The translations under genes were made by a program, and so were the position numbers. Shown piece by piece: positions 19,704 through 27,560 of a DNA stretch of 64,000 nt (position 1 is the stretch's first letter; each line of letters begins with the position of its first letter). The stretch is from an uncultured Bacteroides sp. (GTDB lineage: Bacteria; Bacteroidota; Bacteroidia; Bacteroidales; Bacteroidaceae). The notes below the pieces were generated by a model, which worked only from the letters and a program-made list of their open reading frames with translations, was not told where the DNA came from and ran no database searches. The DNA lies in contig CASDXG010000030.1 in the NCBI GenBank assembly GCA_949285025.1, positions 1 to 64,000 on the forward strand. Reading direction: 5' to 3'.

Positions 19704-20179
19704 GCGAACCAGAATTTGTATATGCTAAGAACTATAAAACCATAAATTCCGGCCAGAATATCGTCTCCCATAATTCCATATCCGGCAGGCAGTTTCTCCA
19801 TCTTGCGTATGCCCAATGGCTTTACGATGTCAAAAAAGCGGAATAAAATGAGGGCAGAAAGCATATATCCCCACTGCGTTTTATCTGAAACGGCAAGCAG
19901 CGTAATCCATGTTCCTACCATTTCATCGACGACAATGCGGGAAGGATCTTTGCCCCAATATTGTTCTGCAATATTGGAAGACCAGATGCCTAATATTGTA
20001 AACAGGAAGATAATACCCATTGTTATGAGCCTTAGAATGTCGTGGTTGTCTATAAAAGCGGCATAGCCCCACCAGATGAGTAAGGCAAATATGGCTCCGC
20101 ATGTGCCTGGAGCTATGGGACTGTAACCGGTTCCGAATCCGCTGGCTATGAGCTTATGGAAGAAAGGCATCTTTTTCAT
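19700..20179 (-). CDS. PgpA-family phosphatase (predicted phosphatidylinositol-phosphate phosphatase)
   Basis: A 159-residue membrane protein with PgpA-family blocks: ASGFGTGYSPIAPGTCG (metal-site region), RIVVDEMVGTWI, RFFDIVKPLGIR and GIMGDDILAGIYG. The family removes phosphate from phosphatidylglycerol-phosphate. In the Bacteroides inositol-lipid cluster the homologue acts on phosphatidylinositol-phosphate, and the gene order here supports that reading. It is the first gene of the four-gene operon. Confidence 0.82.
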   Translation of the reverse strand: MKKMPFFHKLIASGFGTGYSPIAPGTCGAIFALLIWWGYAAFIDNHDILRLITMGIIFLFTILGIWSSNIAEQYWGKDPSRIVVDEMVGTWITLLAVSDKTQWGYMLSALILFRFFDIVKPLGIRKMEKLPAGYGIMGDDILAGIYGFIVLSIYKFWFA

Positions 20180-20217
20180 CTTTCTTTTGCTGGAAAAAGT
20201 TATTTGATAACGAAATA

Positions 20218-20225
20218 CAAAAGTA
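20218..20225 (-). promoter_or_regulatory. Candidate -7 box of the inositol-lipid operon
   Basis: TACTTTTG on the minus strand matches TAnnTTTG, 39 bases before the PgpA-like start. No good -33 element is visible. Confidence 0.45.
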
Positions 20226-20320
20226 CAGCTTTTATTCGAATTATATTTCTAAGAATCTAAATTAATATTGGTTAATGCTGCATAAAAAAAGGGCTATTTT
20301 TCGCTTTTCGTCTTACATGA

Positions 20321-20352
20321 TTTGCCTAAAACAATAAAGAACTGTAATTTCG
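20321..20352 (+). promoter_or_regulatory. Promoter of the DUF5686 gene
   Basis: TTTG at 20321-20324 is followed after 20 bases by TAATTTCG (7 of 8 to TAnnTTTG) at 20345-20352. The spacing is ideal for the Bacteroidetes sigma factor. The leader would be about 37 bases. Confidence 0.6.
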
Positions 20353-20395
20353 CCTCGACTTTTTATATGTAAGAAGTTTTGTAATAAAAGGAAAT

Positions 20396-23041
20396 ATGGT
20401 AAAAAGGTTTGTCTTTTTTATAGTTATATTATTTGCAGGAATAACTCATTTGTATGCTCAAATTTACGGCGTTGTTACGGATAAAGGTACAGGGGAACCG
20501 ATTCCTTATGCCAATATCTATTATGAGGCTGATAAAAGCAAAGGGACAGTGACCGATTTGGATGGGAAATATTCTATTGCTTATCATGAGGGATGGGATA
20601 AATTGTTGATTTCTTCAGTTGGATATCAGACGCAGATTGTTACGGTTTCATCGGAAACGAAAGAACTGAATGTGCAGCTGGAAGGAAATATTGTGCTTGA
20701 TGCTGTTGTAATAAAGCCGAAGCGACAGAAATATTCCCGGAAAAATAATCCGGCAGTCGAGCTGATGAAAAAAGTTGTTGCCTCAAAGAAAAAGAATGAT
20801 CTGGAGGCAAACGATTATTATCGTTACCAGAAATATCAGAAAATAACCTTTTCTTTAAATAATATAACGGCAGATTCTCTTAAAGAGTCCTCGTTCTTTA
20901 AAAAATATCCCTTCTTCCGTGACCAGGTGGAACCTTGTGATGCGACCGGAAAGAATATATTGCCGCTTTCGGTAGATGAAACGGTATCTGAGAAGGTTTA
21001 CCGGAAGGAACCCCGTTCGGAGAAGACTTATATACAGGGGATGAACTCATCGGGAATTAATGAACTGTTTAATACCGGTGATATACTGACAACAATTTTG
21101 AAAGACGTTTTTACGGATATCGATATATACGAGGACCGTTTCCGCTTCTTGCAATACCCTTTTGACAGTCCGGTGTCGGAGGCCGGTATAGGTTTTTACC
21201 GTTTTTATATTATGGATACGACTTATGTAGATAAAGACCGTTGTTTCCATTTGTCTTTCGTCCCTAATAATCCTCAGGATTTTGGCTTTTTAGGTAATAT
21301 ATATATATTGGCCGATTCAACGTATCGTGTGCGGAATTGTGTCTTGAATTTGCCGAAAAAAACGGATATCAATTTCGTGGATAATATGATTATAGAGCAG
21401 CGGTTCGGTGAATTACCTAACGGAGACTGGGGATTGCTGGAGGATGACATGATATGTGAATTGTCGTATCTGAAGAAAATATTGGGTTCATATCAGGTCC
21501 GTCGTACGACTCGTTATTTTGGTTTCAGTTTCGATGCTTTGCCCGATAAGCTTTTTAAGAAAAAAGGAAGTGAGATTAAGGATGTAAACGCGATGATGCG
21601 TGATGACAAATATTGGAGTAATTACCGGCAGGAAGAACTGACGACATCGGAAAAAAAGATGGGAAGTTTCGTTGATAACCTTGCTCAGATAAAAGGTTTT
21701 AAATATATAATGTTCGGGTTACGGGCTTTGATAGAAAACTTTGTTGAGACAGGAACAAAAGATCGTCCGAGTAAAGTCGATATAGGTCCGATAAATACCA
21801 TGATTACCACCAATTATATTGACGGGTTACGTCTGCGCGCTTCTGCTCAGACTACGGCAAATTTGCATCCTAACCTTTTCCTGAAAGGTTATTATGCCTA
21901 TGGATTTAAAGACAAAAAGTCGAAATATATGGGAGAAGTTGAATATTCGTTTGATAAAAAAGAATATCTTCCCAGAGAATTTCCCAAGCATTCGCTGACA
22001 TTGACATACCAGTACGATAATATGTTGCCTTCGGATAAATATATAAACACGGATAAGGATAATGTGTTTACTTCGCTGAAAGTTTGTACTGTTGACCAGT
22101 ATAATTATGAACGTCGTGCGTCTATTAAATATGAACGGGAACGGGAATTTGGTTTTAAGACTACGGTGTCTTTGCGGCATGTCAATTATGAACCTTGCGG
22201 TGAATTGTTTTATCGTACGTTAGAAGGTGAGAATTTGTTGCAAAATGCCATCGCTTCCGGAGAAATGTCCGGTCCCAAATGGGTGAACTCTCCTTTTAAT
22301 GTGCATGATATTACGGTGACAGAGGCATCTGTTGCTTTCCGTTATGCTCCGGGAGAAACGTTTATTAATACAAAACAGCGGCGTATCCCCATTAATCTGG
22401 ATGCTCCGGAATTTATATTATCGCATACGGTTGGACTGAAAGGAGTGCTGGGGAGTGATTATACGTACAATTTTACAGAAGGCAGTTTTTACAAACGTTT
22501 TTGGTTTAGCTCATGGGGAAATCTTGATATTTACCTGAAAGGAGGAATCCAATGGAATAAAGTTCCGTTTCCTTTATTGATAATGCCTGCAGCCAATCTC
22601 TCCTATATTATACAGGATGAAACGTTTAACCTGATAAACAATATGGAGTTTTTGAACGACAGATACGCATCGTTGGATGTATCTTGGAATATGCAGGGAA
22701 AACTATTTAACCGCATTCCGTTGCTGAAAAAACTGAAATGGCGTGAATTTATCGGTGTGAAATGTTTATGGGGTAAGCTTACAGACCAGAATAATCCATT
22801 TTTGGCGCAAAACAAGAATGACGGAATGTTGATGATGTTCCCCGGTCATTATGATGAAAGTGGAATTTATCATTATTCAAGTAATGTGATGGATCCTAAA
22901 AAACCTTATGTGGAAATAACGGCAGGTATTCATAATATTTTTAAACTGTTGCATGTGGAGTATGTACGGCGTCTGAATTATAATGAACTTCCGACAGCAA
23001 ACAAGTGGGGGATTCGTTTCATGATTCGTACGGTATTCTAA
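20396..23041 (+). CDS. DUF5686 outer-membrane protein with carboxypeptidase-like plug domain
   Basis: An 881-residue exported protein. The signal peptide (MVKRFVFFIVILFAGITHLYAQ) is followed by a carboxypeptidase-D-like domain of about 80 residues (GVVTDKGTGEPIPYANIYY ... LLISSVGYQTQ). A long DUF5686 region comes next, whose second half shows alternating beta-strand character. It ends RFMIRTVF, with a terminal Phe as in outer-membrane barrels. It is not a full TonB-dependent receptor. Function is unknown; an envelope role is inferred. It has its own promoter, and the sigma-54 activator gene starts 68 bases later. Confidence 0.85.
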   Translation: MVKRFVFFIVILFAGITHLYAQIYGVVTDKGTGEPIPYANIYYEADKSKGTVTDLDGKYSIAYHEGWDKLLISSVGYQTQIVTVSSETKELNVQLEGNIVLDAVVIKPKRQKYSRKNNPAVELMKKVVASKKKNDLEANDYYRYQKYQKITFSLNNITADSLKESSFFKKYPFFRDQVEPCDATGKNILPLSVDETVSEKVYRKEPRSEKTYIQGMNSSGINELFNTGDILTTILKDVFTDIDIYEDRFRFLQYPFDSPVSEAGIGFYRFYIMDTTYVDKDRCFHLSFVPNNPQDFGFLGNIYILADSTYRVRNCVLNLPKKTDINFVDNMIIEQRFGELPNGDWGLLEDDMICELSYLKKILGSYQVRRTTRYFGFSFDALPDKLFKKKGSEIKDVNAMMRDDKYWSNYRQEELTTSEKKMGSFVDNLAQIKGFKYIMFGLRALIENFVETGTKDRPSKVDIGPINTMITTNYIDGLRLRASAQTTANLHPNLFLKGYYAYGFKDKKSKYMGEVEYSFDKKEYLPREFPKHSLTLTYQYDNMLPSDKYINTDKDNVFTSLKVCTVDQYNYERRASIKYEREREFGFKTTVSLRHVNYEPCGELFYRTLEGENLLQNAIASGEMSGPKWVNSPFNVHDITVTEASVAFRYAPGETFINTKQRRIPINLDAPEFILSHTVGLKGVLGSDYTYNFTEGSFYKRFWFSSWGNLDIYLKGGIQWNKVPFPLLIMPAANLSYIIQDETFNLINNMEFLNDRYASLDVSWNMQGKLFNRIPLLKKLKWREFIGVKCLWGKLTDQNNPFLAQNKNDGMLMMFPGHYDESGIYHYSSNVMDPKKPYVEITAGIHNIFKLLHVEYVRRLNYNELPTANKWGIRFMIRTVF

Positions 23042-23083
23042 ATACTTTTTGGTGTGAAATACGCGCTTGTTTTTACTTTTTTG

Positions 23084-23091
23084 TATTTTTG
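23084..23091 (+). promoter_or_regulatory. Candidate -7 box before the sigma-54 activator
   Basis: TATTTTTG matches TAnnTTTG exactly. It lies only 18 bases before the ATG at 23110, so the leader would be very short. Confidence 0.45.
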
Positions 23092-23109
23092 TAGAACAAA
23101 GAAGCATAT

Positions 23110-24399
23110 ATGGTAAGAGCAGAAATACAGAATGTGAAGCTGCGGTTCGGTATCATTGGAAATAATGAGAATCTGAATCGGGCAATAGATATAGCAATAC
23201 AGGTTGCTCCGACGGATTTGTCTGTTCTGGTGACGGGAGAGAGTGGAGTGGGAAAAGAAAGTTTTCCGCAGATAATCCATCAGTTCAGCAGACGTAAGCA
23301 TGGGCCGTATATTGCCGTTAATTGTGGCGCGATTCCTGAAGGAACGATTGACTCGGAACTGTTTGGGCACGAGAAGGGGGCATTTACCGGAGCGATAAGC
23401 GATAGAAACGGATATTTTGCCGAAGCAAACGGCGGTACGATTTTTTTGGATGAAGTAGGAGAGTTGCCGTTGTCCACGCAGGCGCGTTTGTTGCGCGTGT
23501 TGGAATCTGGTGAATACATAAAGGTTGGTTCTTCGAAAGTTCAGAAGACTGATGTGCGTATTGTTGCGGCTACAAATGTAAATTTTGCTGATGCAATAGC
23601 CGAAGGACGCTTTCGTGAAGATTTATATTACCGTTTGAATACAGTACCAATAAAAGTTCCTCCTTTGCGTGAGCGCTCGGAAGATATTGTACTTCTATTC
23701 AGAAAATTTGCGGTAGATTTTGCTGAAAAATATCGCATGCCGGCGATTCAGTTGACCGAAGATGCCAAGCAATTGCTGGCTTCTTATGCATGGCCCGGGA
23801 ATGTAAGGCAGCTGAAGAATATAACAGAACAGATATCTATTATAGAAACGAACCGGGATATATCATCAGCCATTCTGAAAAGTTATTTGCCGGAGCAGAA
23901 CATGCCCCGGCTGCCGGCTTTGTTGGGAGTAAAATCTTCGGATAAATCCAAAAGTTTCGAGAGCGAGCGCGAAATCCTTTATCAGGTCTTGTTCGATATG
24001 CGTCGGGATGTTACAGAGTTGAAGAAGCTGGTGCATGATATCATGGCTGAGCGTGCGAATGTACAGATGCCTGCAAATTCTGACACGACGGTGCACTACA
24101 TATCAGATTCTTCTGTGAAGCTTATGCAAGAGACCCCGTTGATTGTTCCTTCAGAACCGTTGGCGAATCGGGTATCGGATGTAGGAAATGTGTCAATGGA
24201 AAAGCCGGTGACAGAAGTGCCAGATGTGCAAGATACGGAAGTTTTTGTGGAGGAAAATCTTTCTTTAGACGAAGTGGAGAAAGAAATGATTCGCAAGGCA
24301 CTTGAACGGCATCACGGAAAGAGAAAGAATGCAGCAAAAGATTTGAAGATATCCGAGCGTACGCTTTATCGTAAAATAAAGGAATATGGGCTTGAATAA
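23110..24399 (+). CDS. Sigma-54-dependent transcriptional activator without receiver domain
   Basis: A 429-residue bacterial enhancer-binding protein. The AAA+ domain starts near residue 15, with Walker A GESGVGKE (43-50), GAFTGA at 90-95 for contact with sigma-54, and Walker B GTIFLDEVGEL. A variable linker follows, then a Fis-type helix-turn-helix at the C-terminus (HHGKRKNAAKDLKISERTLY). There is no N-terminal receiver, GAF or other sensing domain, so control must be by expression or by a partner. It overlaps the start of lptE by 14 bases, which places it in one operon with lptE, a TPR-like gene and secG. Confidence 0.93.
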   Translation: MVRAEIQNVKLRFGIIGNNENLNRAIDIAIQVAPTDLSVLVTGESGVGKESFPQIIHQFSRRKHGPYIAVNCGAIPEGTIDSELFGHEKGAFTGAISDRNGYFAEANGGTIFLDEVGELPLSTQARLLRVLESGEYIKVGSSKVQKTDVRIVAATNVNFADAIAEGRFREDLYYRLNTVPIKVPPLRERSEDIVLLFRKFAVDFAEKYRMPAIQLTEDAKQLLASYAWPGNVRQLKNITEQISIIETNRDISSAILKSYLPEQNMPRLPALLGVKSSDKSKSFESEREILYQVLFDMRRDVTELKKLVHDIMAERANVQMPANSDTTVHYISDSSVKLMQETPLIVPSEPLANRVSDVGNVSMEKPVTEVPDVQDTEVFVEENLSLDEVEKEMIRKALERHHGKRKNAAKDLKISERTLYRKIKEYGLE

Positions 24400-24913
24400 A
24401 AAGTATTGGAGAGTAATGGTATTGTCGTCATTTCTTTTAAGTATGGCGGCTTGTACGGTTTCCTACAAGTTTAATGGTGCGTCGATTAATTATGATAAAG
24501 TGAAAACCATTTCGTTTGAGAACTTTCCCAATCGTTCAGTTGCATTTGTGTGGGGACCGATGGAGTCAATGTTTAATACAGCCTTGCAAGATAAATACAT
24601 GCAGCAGACCCGTTTAAAGCAGGTTAGGCAGACGGGGGACTTGGAACTTTCCGGAGAGATTACGAATTATGATGCATACAATAAGGGTGTAGGTTCCGAT
24701 GGATTCTCTACAATGGCAGAGTTGCGTATGACGGTTAGTGTAACTTTTGTGAACAATTCGAATCATTCGGAAGATTTTTCAAACCGACAATTCTCGGCGA
24801 GTCGGGAATATGAAGCAAGTCAGCAATTGGCAAATGTGCAGGAAAGTCTTGTAACGGAGATGATAGATGAAATAGTCGATCAGATATTTAATGCAACTGT
24901 GGCGAATTGGTAA
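24386..24913 (+). CDS. lptE: LptE-family lipopolysaccharide assembly lipoprotein
   Basis: A 175-residue lipoprotein with signal peptide and lipobox SMAAC (C23). The following TVSYKFNGASINYDKVKTIS and VQESLVTEMIDEIVDQIFNA blocks are typical of the Bacteroidetes LptE family. It should plug the LptD barrel during LPS insertion into the outer membrane. It overlaps the preceding gene and lies 6 bases before the next. Confidence 0.88.
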   Translation: MGLNKKYWRVMVLSSFLLSMAACTVSYKFNGASINYDKVKTISFENFPNRSVAFVWGPMESMFNTALQDKYMQQTRLKQVRQTGDLELSGEITNYDAYNKGVGSDGFSTMAELRMTVSVTFVNNSNHSEDFSNRQFSASREYEASQQLANVQESLVTEMIDEIVDQIFNATVANW

Positions 24914-24919
24914 TGTGAT

Positions 24920-25678
24920 ATGATGGAGCGGCGTGATTTGAGAGATTGGATTAAACATCCGGAATATTTGAATGCAGATACGTTAAACGAACTGAAAGGT
25001 TTGTTGGAACGCTATCCGTATTTTCAGGCTTTACGTATGCTTTATTTGAAGAACCTCTATGTGCTTCATCACCCTGAATTCAGAGATGAACTTTATCAGA
25101 ACGCTTTTTATATAGCTGATTTAAGCTTGTTGTTTTATTATATCGAGGGAAGTTCCTTTAAGAGAGAGAAGGTCTTTAAAAAATCGGGAGGCGCGGAAAA
25201 AGAGAAAACGGATCGTACGCTTGATTTAATCGATGAATTTTTGGCAAAACTTCCCGATGATTCTCCTAAAGGAATGCCGGTTTTGCCTATAGAGGCGAGC
25301 ACAGATTATACAGAACATTTGCTGAATTTATCGGATGAGGTTCGTGCGGATGAAGAATATAAGCCTTTGAAAGGACAGGAATTGATTGATGATTTTATAG
25401 AAAAATCTTCCGGATTCGGGCAGAACGCAGAATTGTCGGTGGAAAATGATGAAAATGATGCGGGTGAAGAAACGGAAGAAACTCTTGACTTGACTGGTGA
25501 CACCGATGAAAACTATTTCACGGAAACACTGGCCCAAATCTATATTCGTCAGAAACGCTATGAAAAAGCATTGGAAATTATTAAAAAATTAAATTTGAAA
25601 TATCCGAAAAAAAATGCTTACTTTGCAGACCAAATTAGATTTTTGGAGAAATTGATTATTAACGCTAAAACGAAATAA
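24920..25678 (+). CDS. Tetratricopeptide-like protein of the lptE-secG operon
   Basis: A 252-residue protein, predicted to be cytoplasmic (no signal peptide). The first part (residues 1-75) is helical: LRDWIKHPEYLNADTLNELK. The middle is acidic and low in complexity. The C-terminus has one clear TPR-like unit (YFTETLAQIYIRQKRYEKAL). Homologues sit between lptE and secG in other Bacteroidetes. Its role is unknown. Confidence 0.8.
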   Translation: MMERRDLRDWIKHPEYLNADTLNELKGLLERYPYFQALRMLYLKNLYVLHHPEFRDELYQNAFYIADLSLLFYYIEGSSFKREKVFKKSGGAEKEKTDRTLDLIDEFLAKLPDDSPKGMPVLPIEASTDYTEHLLNLSDEVRADEEYKPLKGQELIDDFIEKSSGFGQNAELSVENDENDAGEETEETLDLTGDTDENYFTETLAQIYIRQKRYEKALEIIKKLNLKYPKKNAYFADQIRFLEKLIINAKTK

Positions 25679-25683
25679 GGAAT

Positions 25684-26049
25684 ATGTATTTATTATTTGT
25701 TGGACTAATGGTGCTTGCAGCATTGCTGATGTGCTTTGTTGTTTTGATACAAAACTCAAAGGGAGGTGGTCTTTCTTCAAGTTTTGCTGCTTCAAATCAG
25801 ATTATGGGCGTTAGAAAAACGACCGATTTTATTGAAAAGCTTACGTGGGGATTGGCTATTTTTATGGTGGTAATCAGTATTGCTGCATCCTATGTGATTC
25901 CTTCCGAAGAGGGAGGTTCTTCTGTAATTATGGAACAGGCAGTGAAAGAACAAACGACTAACCCGCTGAATACTCCGTCTGGTTTTGCTGCTCCTCAGGA
26001 AGAAACCCAACCTGTTTCTGCAGGGACAGATTCTGCTGCGAATAATTGA
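25684..26049 (+). CDS. secG: SecG preprotein translocase subunit
   Basis: A 121-residue protein with two membrane helices (about 3-20 and 55-75). They are joined by the conserved SecG loop LIQNSKGGGLSSSFAAS. A ~45-residue polar tail rich in E, T and Q follows. SecG supports SecYE-mediated export. It is 5 bases after the TPR-like gene and is the last gene before a terminator. Confidence 0.94.
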   Translation: MYLLFVGLMVLAALLMCFVVLIQNSKGGGLSSSFAASNQIMGVRKTTDFIEKLTWGLAIFMVVISIAASYVIPSEEGGSSVIMEQAVKEQTTNPLNTPSGFAAPQEETQPVSAGTDSAANN

Positions 26050-26107
26050 TATGGATTTTATATATAGGTGAGCTATTCGTTTTGTGGGAATAGTTGCCGC
26101 AGTAAAG

Positions 26108-26166
26108 CAATGAATCACATGATTTATGACTTGTAACGTTATATTATGTGATTCATTGTTTTTTGT
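26108..26166 (+). terminator. Terminator of the lptE-secG operon
   Basis: A 13-bp perfect stem (CAATGAATCACAT at 26108-26120 with ATGTGATTCATTG at 26146-26158) is followed by six Ts. Confidence 0.82.
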
Positions 26167-26232
26167 CAAAAAAAGAAATGACATACACAAACAGGAAAGA
26201 TCCTGCTATGTGTATGTCATTTCTTTTAGGAT
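26165..26232 (-). terminator. Terminator of the rubrerythrin gene
   Basis: An 18-bp perfect stem (AAAGAAATGACATACACA at 26172-26189 with TGTGTATGTCATTTCTTT at 26209-26226). On the minus strand it is followed by a T-run. It lies just past the rubrerythrin stop. Confidence 0.85.
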
Positions 26233-26243
26233 TATGCTTGCGG

Positions 26244-26798
26244 TTATTTTTTGAAGTATCTGTTGTAGAGTCCTTCAAAACCTTTTCCGTGACGAGCTTC
26301 ATCCTTAGCCATTTCGTGTACGGTATCGTGGATTGCATCCAGATTTAATGCTTTTGCGCGGGTAGCGATGCGTTTTTTATCTTCGCAAGCGCCGCATTCT
26401 GCATTCATTCGTTTCTCCAGATTGGTTTTGGTATCCCATACGCAGTCGCCTAACAATTCGGCAAATTTAGCAGCATGTTCTGCTTCTTCCCATGCATAGC
26501 GCTTAAATGCATCCGCAACTTCGGGATATCCTTCGCGGTCTGCTTGGCGGCTCATTGCCAGATACATTCCAACTTCAGTGCATTCGCCCATGAAATGATT
26601 GTTCAAATCTTTAATCATTTCTTCATCGCATCCTTTTGCTACGCCAATAACATGTTCGTCTGCAAATTGCAGGCCGTTTTCTCCGGTTTCTTCCATTTCT
26701 TTAAATTTGGAAGCAGGTGCCTTACATAGCGGGCATTTTTCGGGGGCTGTTTCACCTTCATAGATGTAACCACATACGGTGCAAATAAATTTTTTCAT
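26244..26798 (-). CDS. rbr: Reverse-type rubrerythrin (peroxide reductase)
   Basis: A 184-residue non-haem iron protein that reduces hydrogen peroxide in anaerobes. The rubredoxin domain is at the N-terminus (C6xxC9 and C22xxC25). The di-iron ferritin-like domain follows, with ExxH motifs EEAEH and KDEARH. This is the reverse of classical rubrerythrin, in which rubredoxin is C-terminal. The Fur/PerR-type regulator gene starts 53 bases upstream on the same strand, and I see no separate promoter between them. The pair probably forms an oxidative-stress operon. Confidence 0.92.
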   Translation of the reverse strand: MKKFICTVCGYIYEGETAPEKCPLCKAPASKFKEMEETGENGLQFADEHVIGVAKGCDEEMIKDLNNHFMGECTEVGMYLAMSRQADREGYPEVADAFKRYAWEEAEHAAKFAELLGDCVWDTKTNLEKRMNAECGACEDKKRIATRAKALNLDAIHDTVHEMAKDEARHGKGFEGLYNRYFKK

Positions 26799-26850
26799 AA
26801 TTTCTGGTTTTAGTTATTAGTTAATATATATGTTTAAGAAGTTAGTTGTC

Positions 26851-27273
26851 TTATTGATTCTTTACATTTCTTTCAATGCATTGGGGACATGCCCCTTTGT
26901 AGTATAAGTTCGTTTCCTCTATGTGAAAGCCGTTTGTTTCCAGTTTTTCAGAAACTTTTTGGTCGAATGTTAGAGGTATGTCGTATATTTTTCCGCAATA
27001 TTTGCATTGGAAATGTCCATGAGGTACTGTTTCTCCATCAAAACAGGCGTTATGTTCATCTATCGTCAACAGCTTTGCAGCTCCATGTTCTACAAATAGT
27101 TTCAGTGTGTTATATACCGTTGTTTTTGAAAGCGTTGGGATATCCTTGCATAAAGCAATATAAATCTCATCAATACTGGGATGGGTTTTATGCTTGAGCA
27201 AGTAATCCATTATTGCAATACGTTGTACGGATGGCTTAATTTGATAACTTAATAAGTATTCGTAAACGGTCAT
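26851..27273 (-). CDS. Fur-family regulator, PerR-like
   Basis: A 140-residue Fur-family repressor. The winged helix spans residues 10-80 (KPSVQRIAIMDYLL ... TLSKTTVYNTLKLF). The structural zinc site is built from C95/C98-type CKYCGKIYD and C134/C137-type CPQC. The metal-sensing region is HNACFDGETVPHGHFQC. The rubrerythrin gene downstream suggests a PerR-type peroxide sensor, but Fur or Zur function cannot be excluded from sequence. It has a near-ideal promoter. Confidence 0.88.
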   Translation of the reverse strand: MTVYEYLLSYQIKPSVQRIAIMDYLLKHKTHPSIDEIYIALCKDIPTLSKTTVYNTLKLFVEHGAAKLLTIDEHNACFDGETVPHGHFQCKYCGKIYDIPLTFDQKVSEKLETNGFHIEETNLYYKGACPQCIERNVKNQ

Positions 27274-27316
27274 ATAATTCTTCAGTTTTGTAATTATTAC
27301 AATTTTATTTCTTTGG

Positions 27317-27347
27317 CAAAGATATAAATATTTCTTTAATATTCAAA
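27317..27347 (-). promoter_or_regulatory. Promoter of the Fur/PerR-rubrerythrin operon
   Basis: On the minus strand TTTG is followed after exactly 19 bases by TATCTTTG. Both elements match the Bacteroidetes consensus perfectly. The leader is about 37 bases. Confidence 0.72.
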
Positions 27348-27560
27348 TGCAATATTGCCTTTTTTTGTTTCTTTAGCTTTTGTGTTTTTGCTTTATAAAC
27401 AAAGAATGTTTATGTGTAGGTGGAACTGTTAAGCGATGTTTCTGTTCGGATTCTGATTCGGTTCTTGCGGGCTTTTGAGTAAAACGCTTTATTGTATTAA
27501 AGACAACAACGGGTCGTTTCACTTAAAAGATACTTATATTATGAAGTACTTTGCCTTGTA

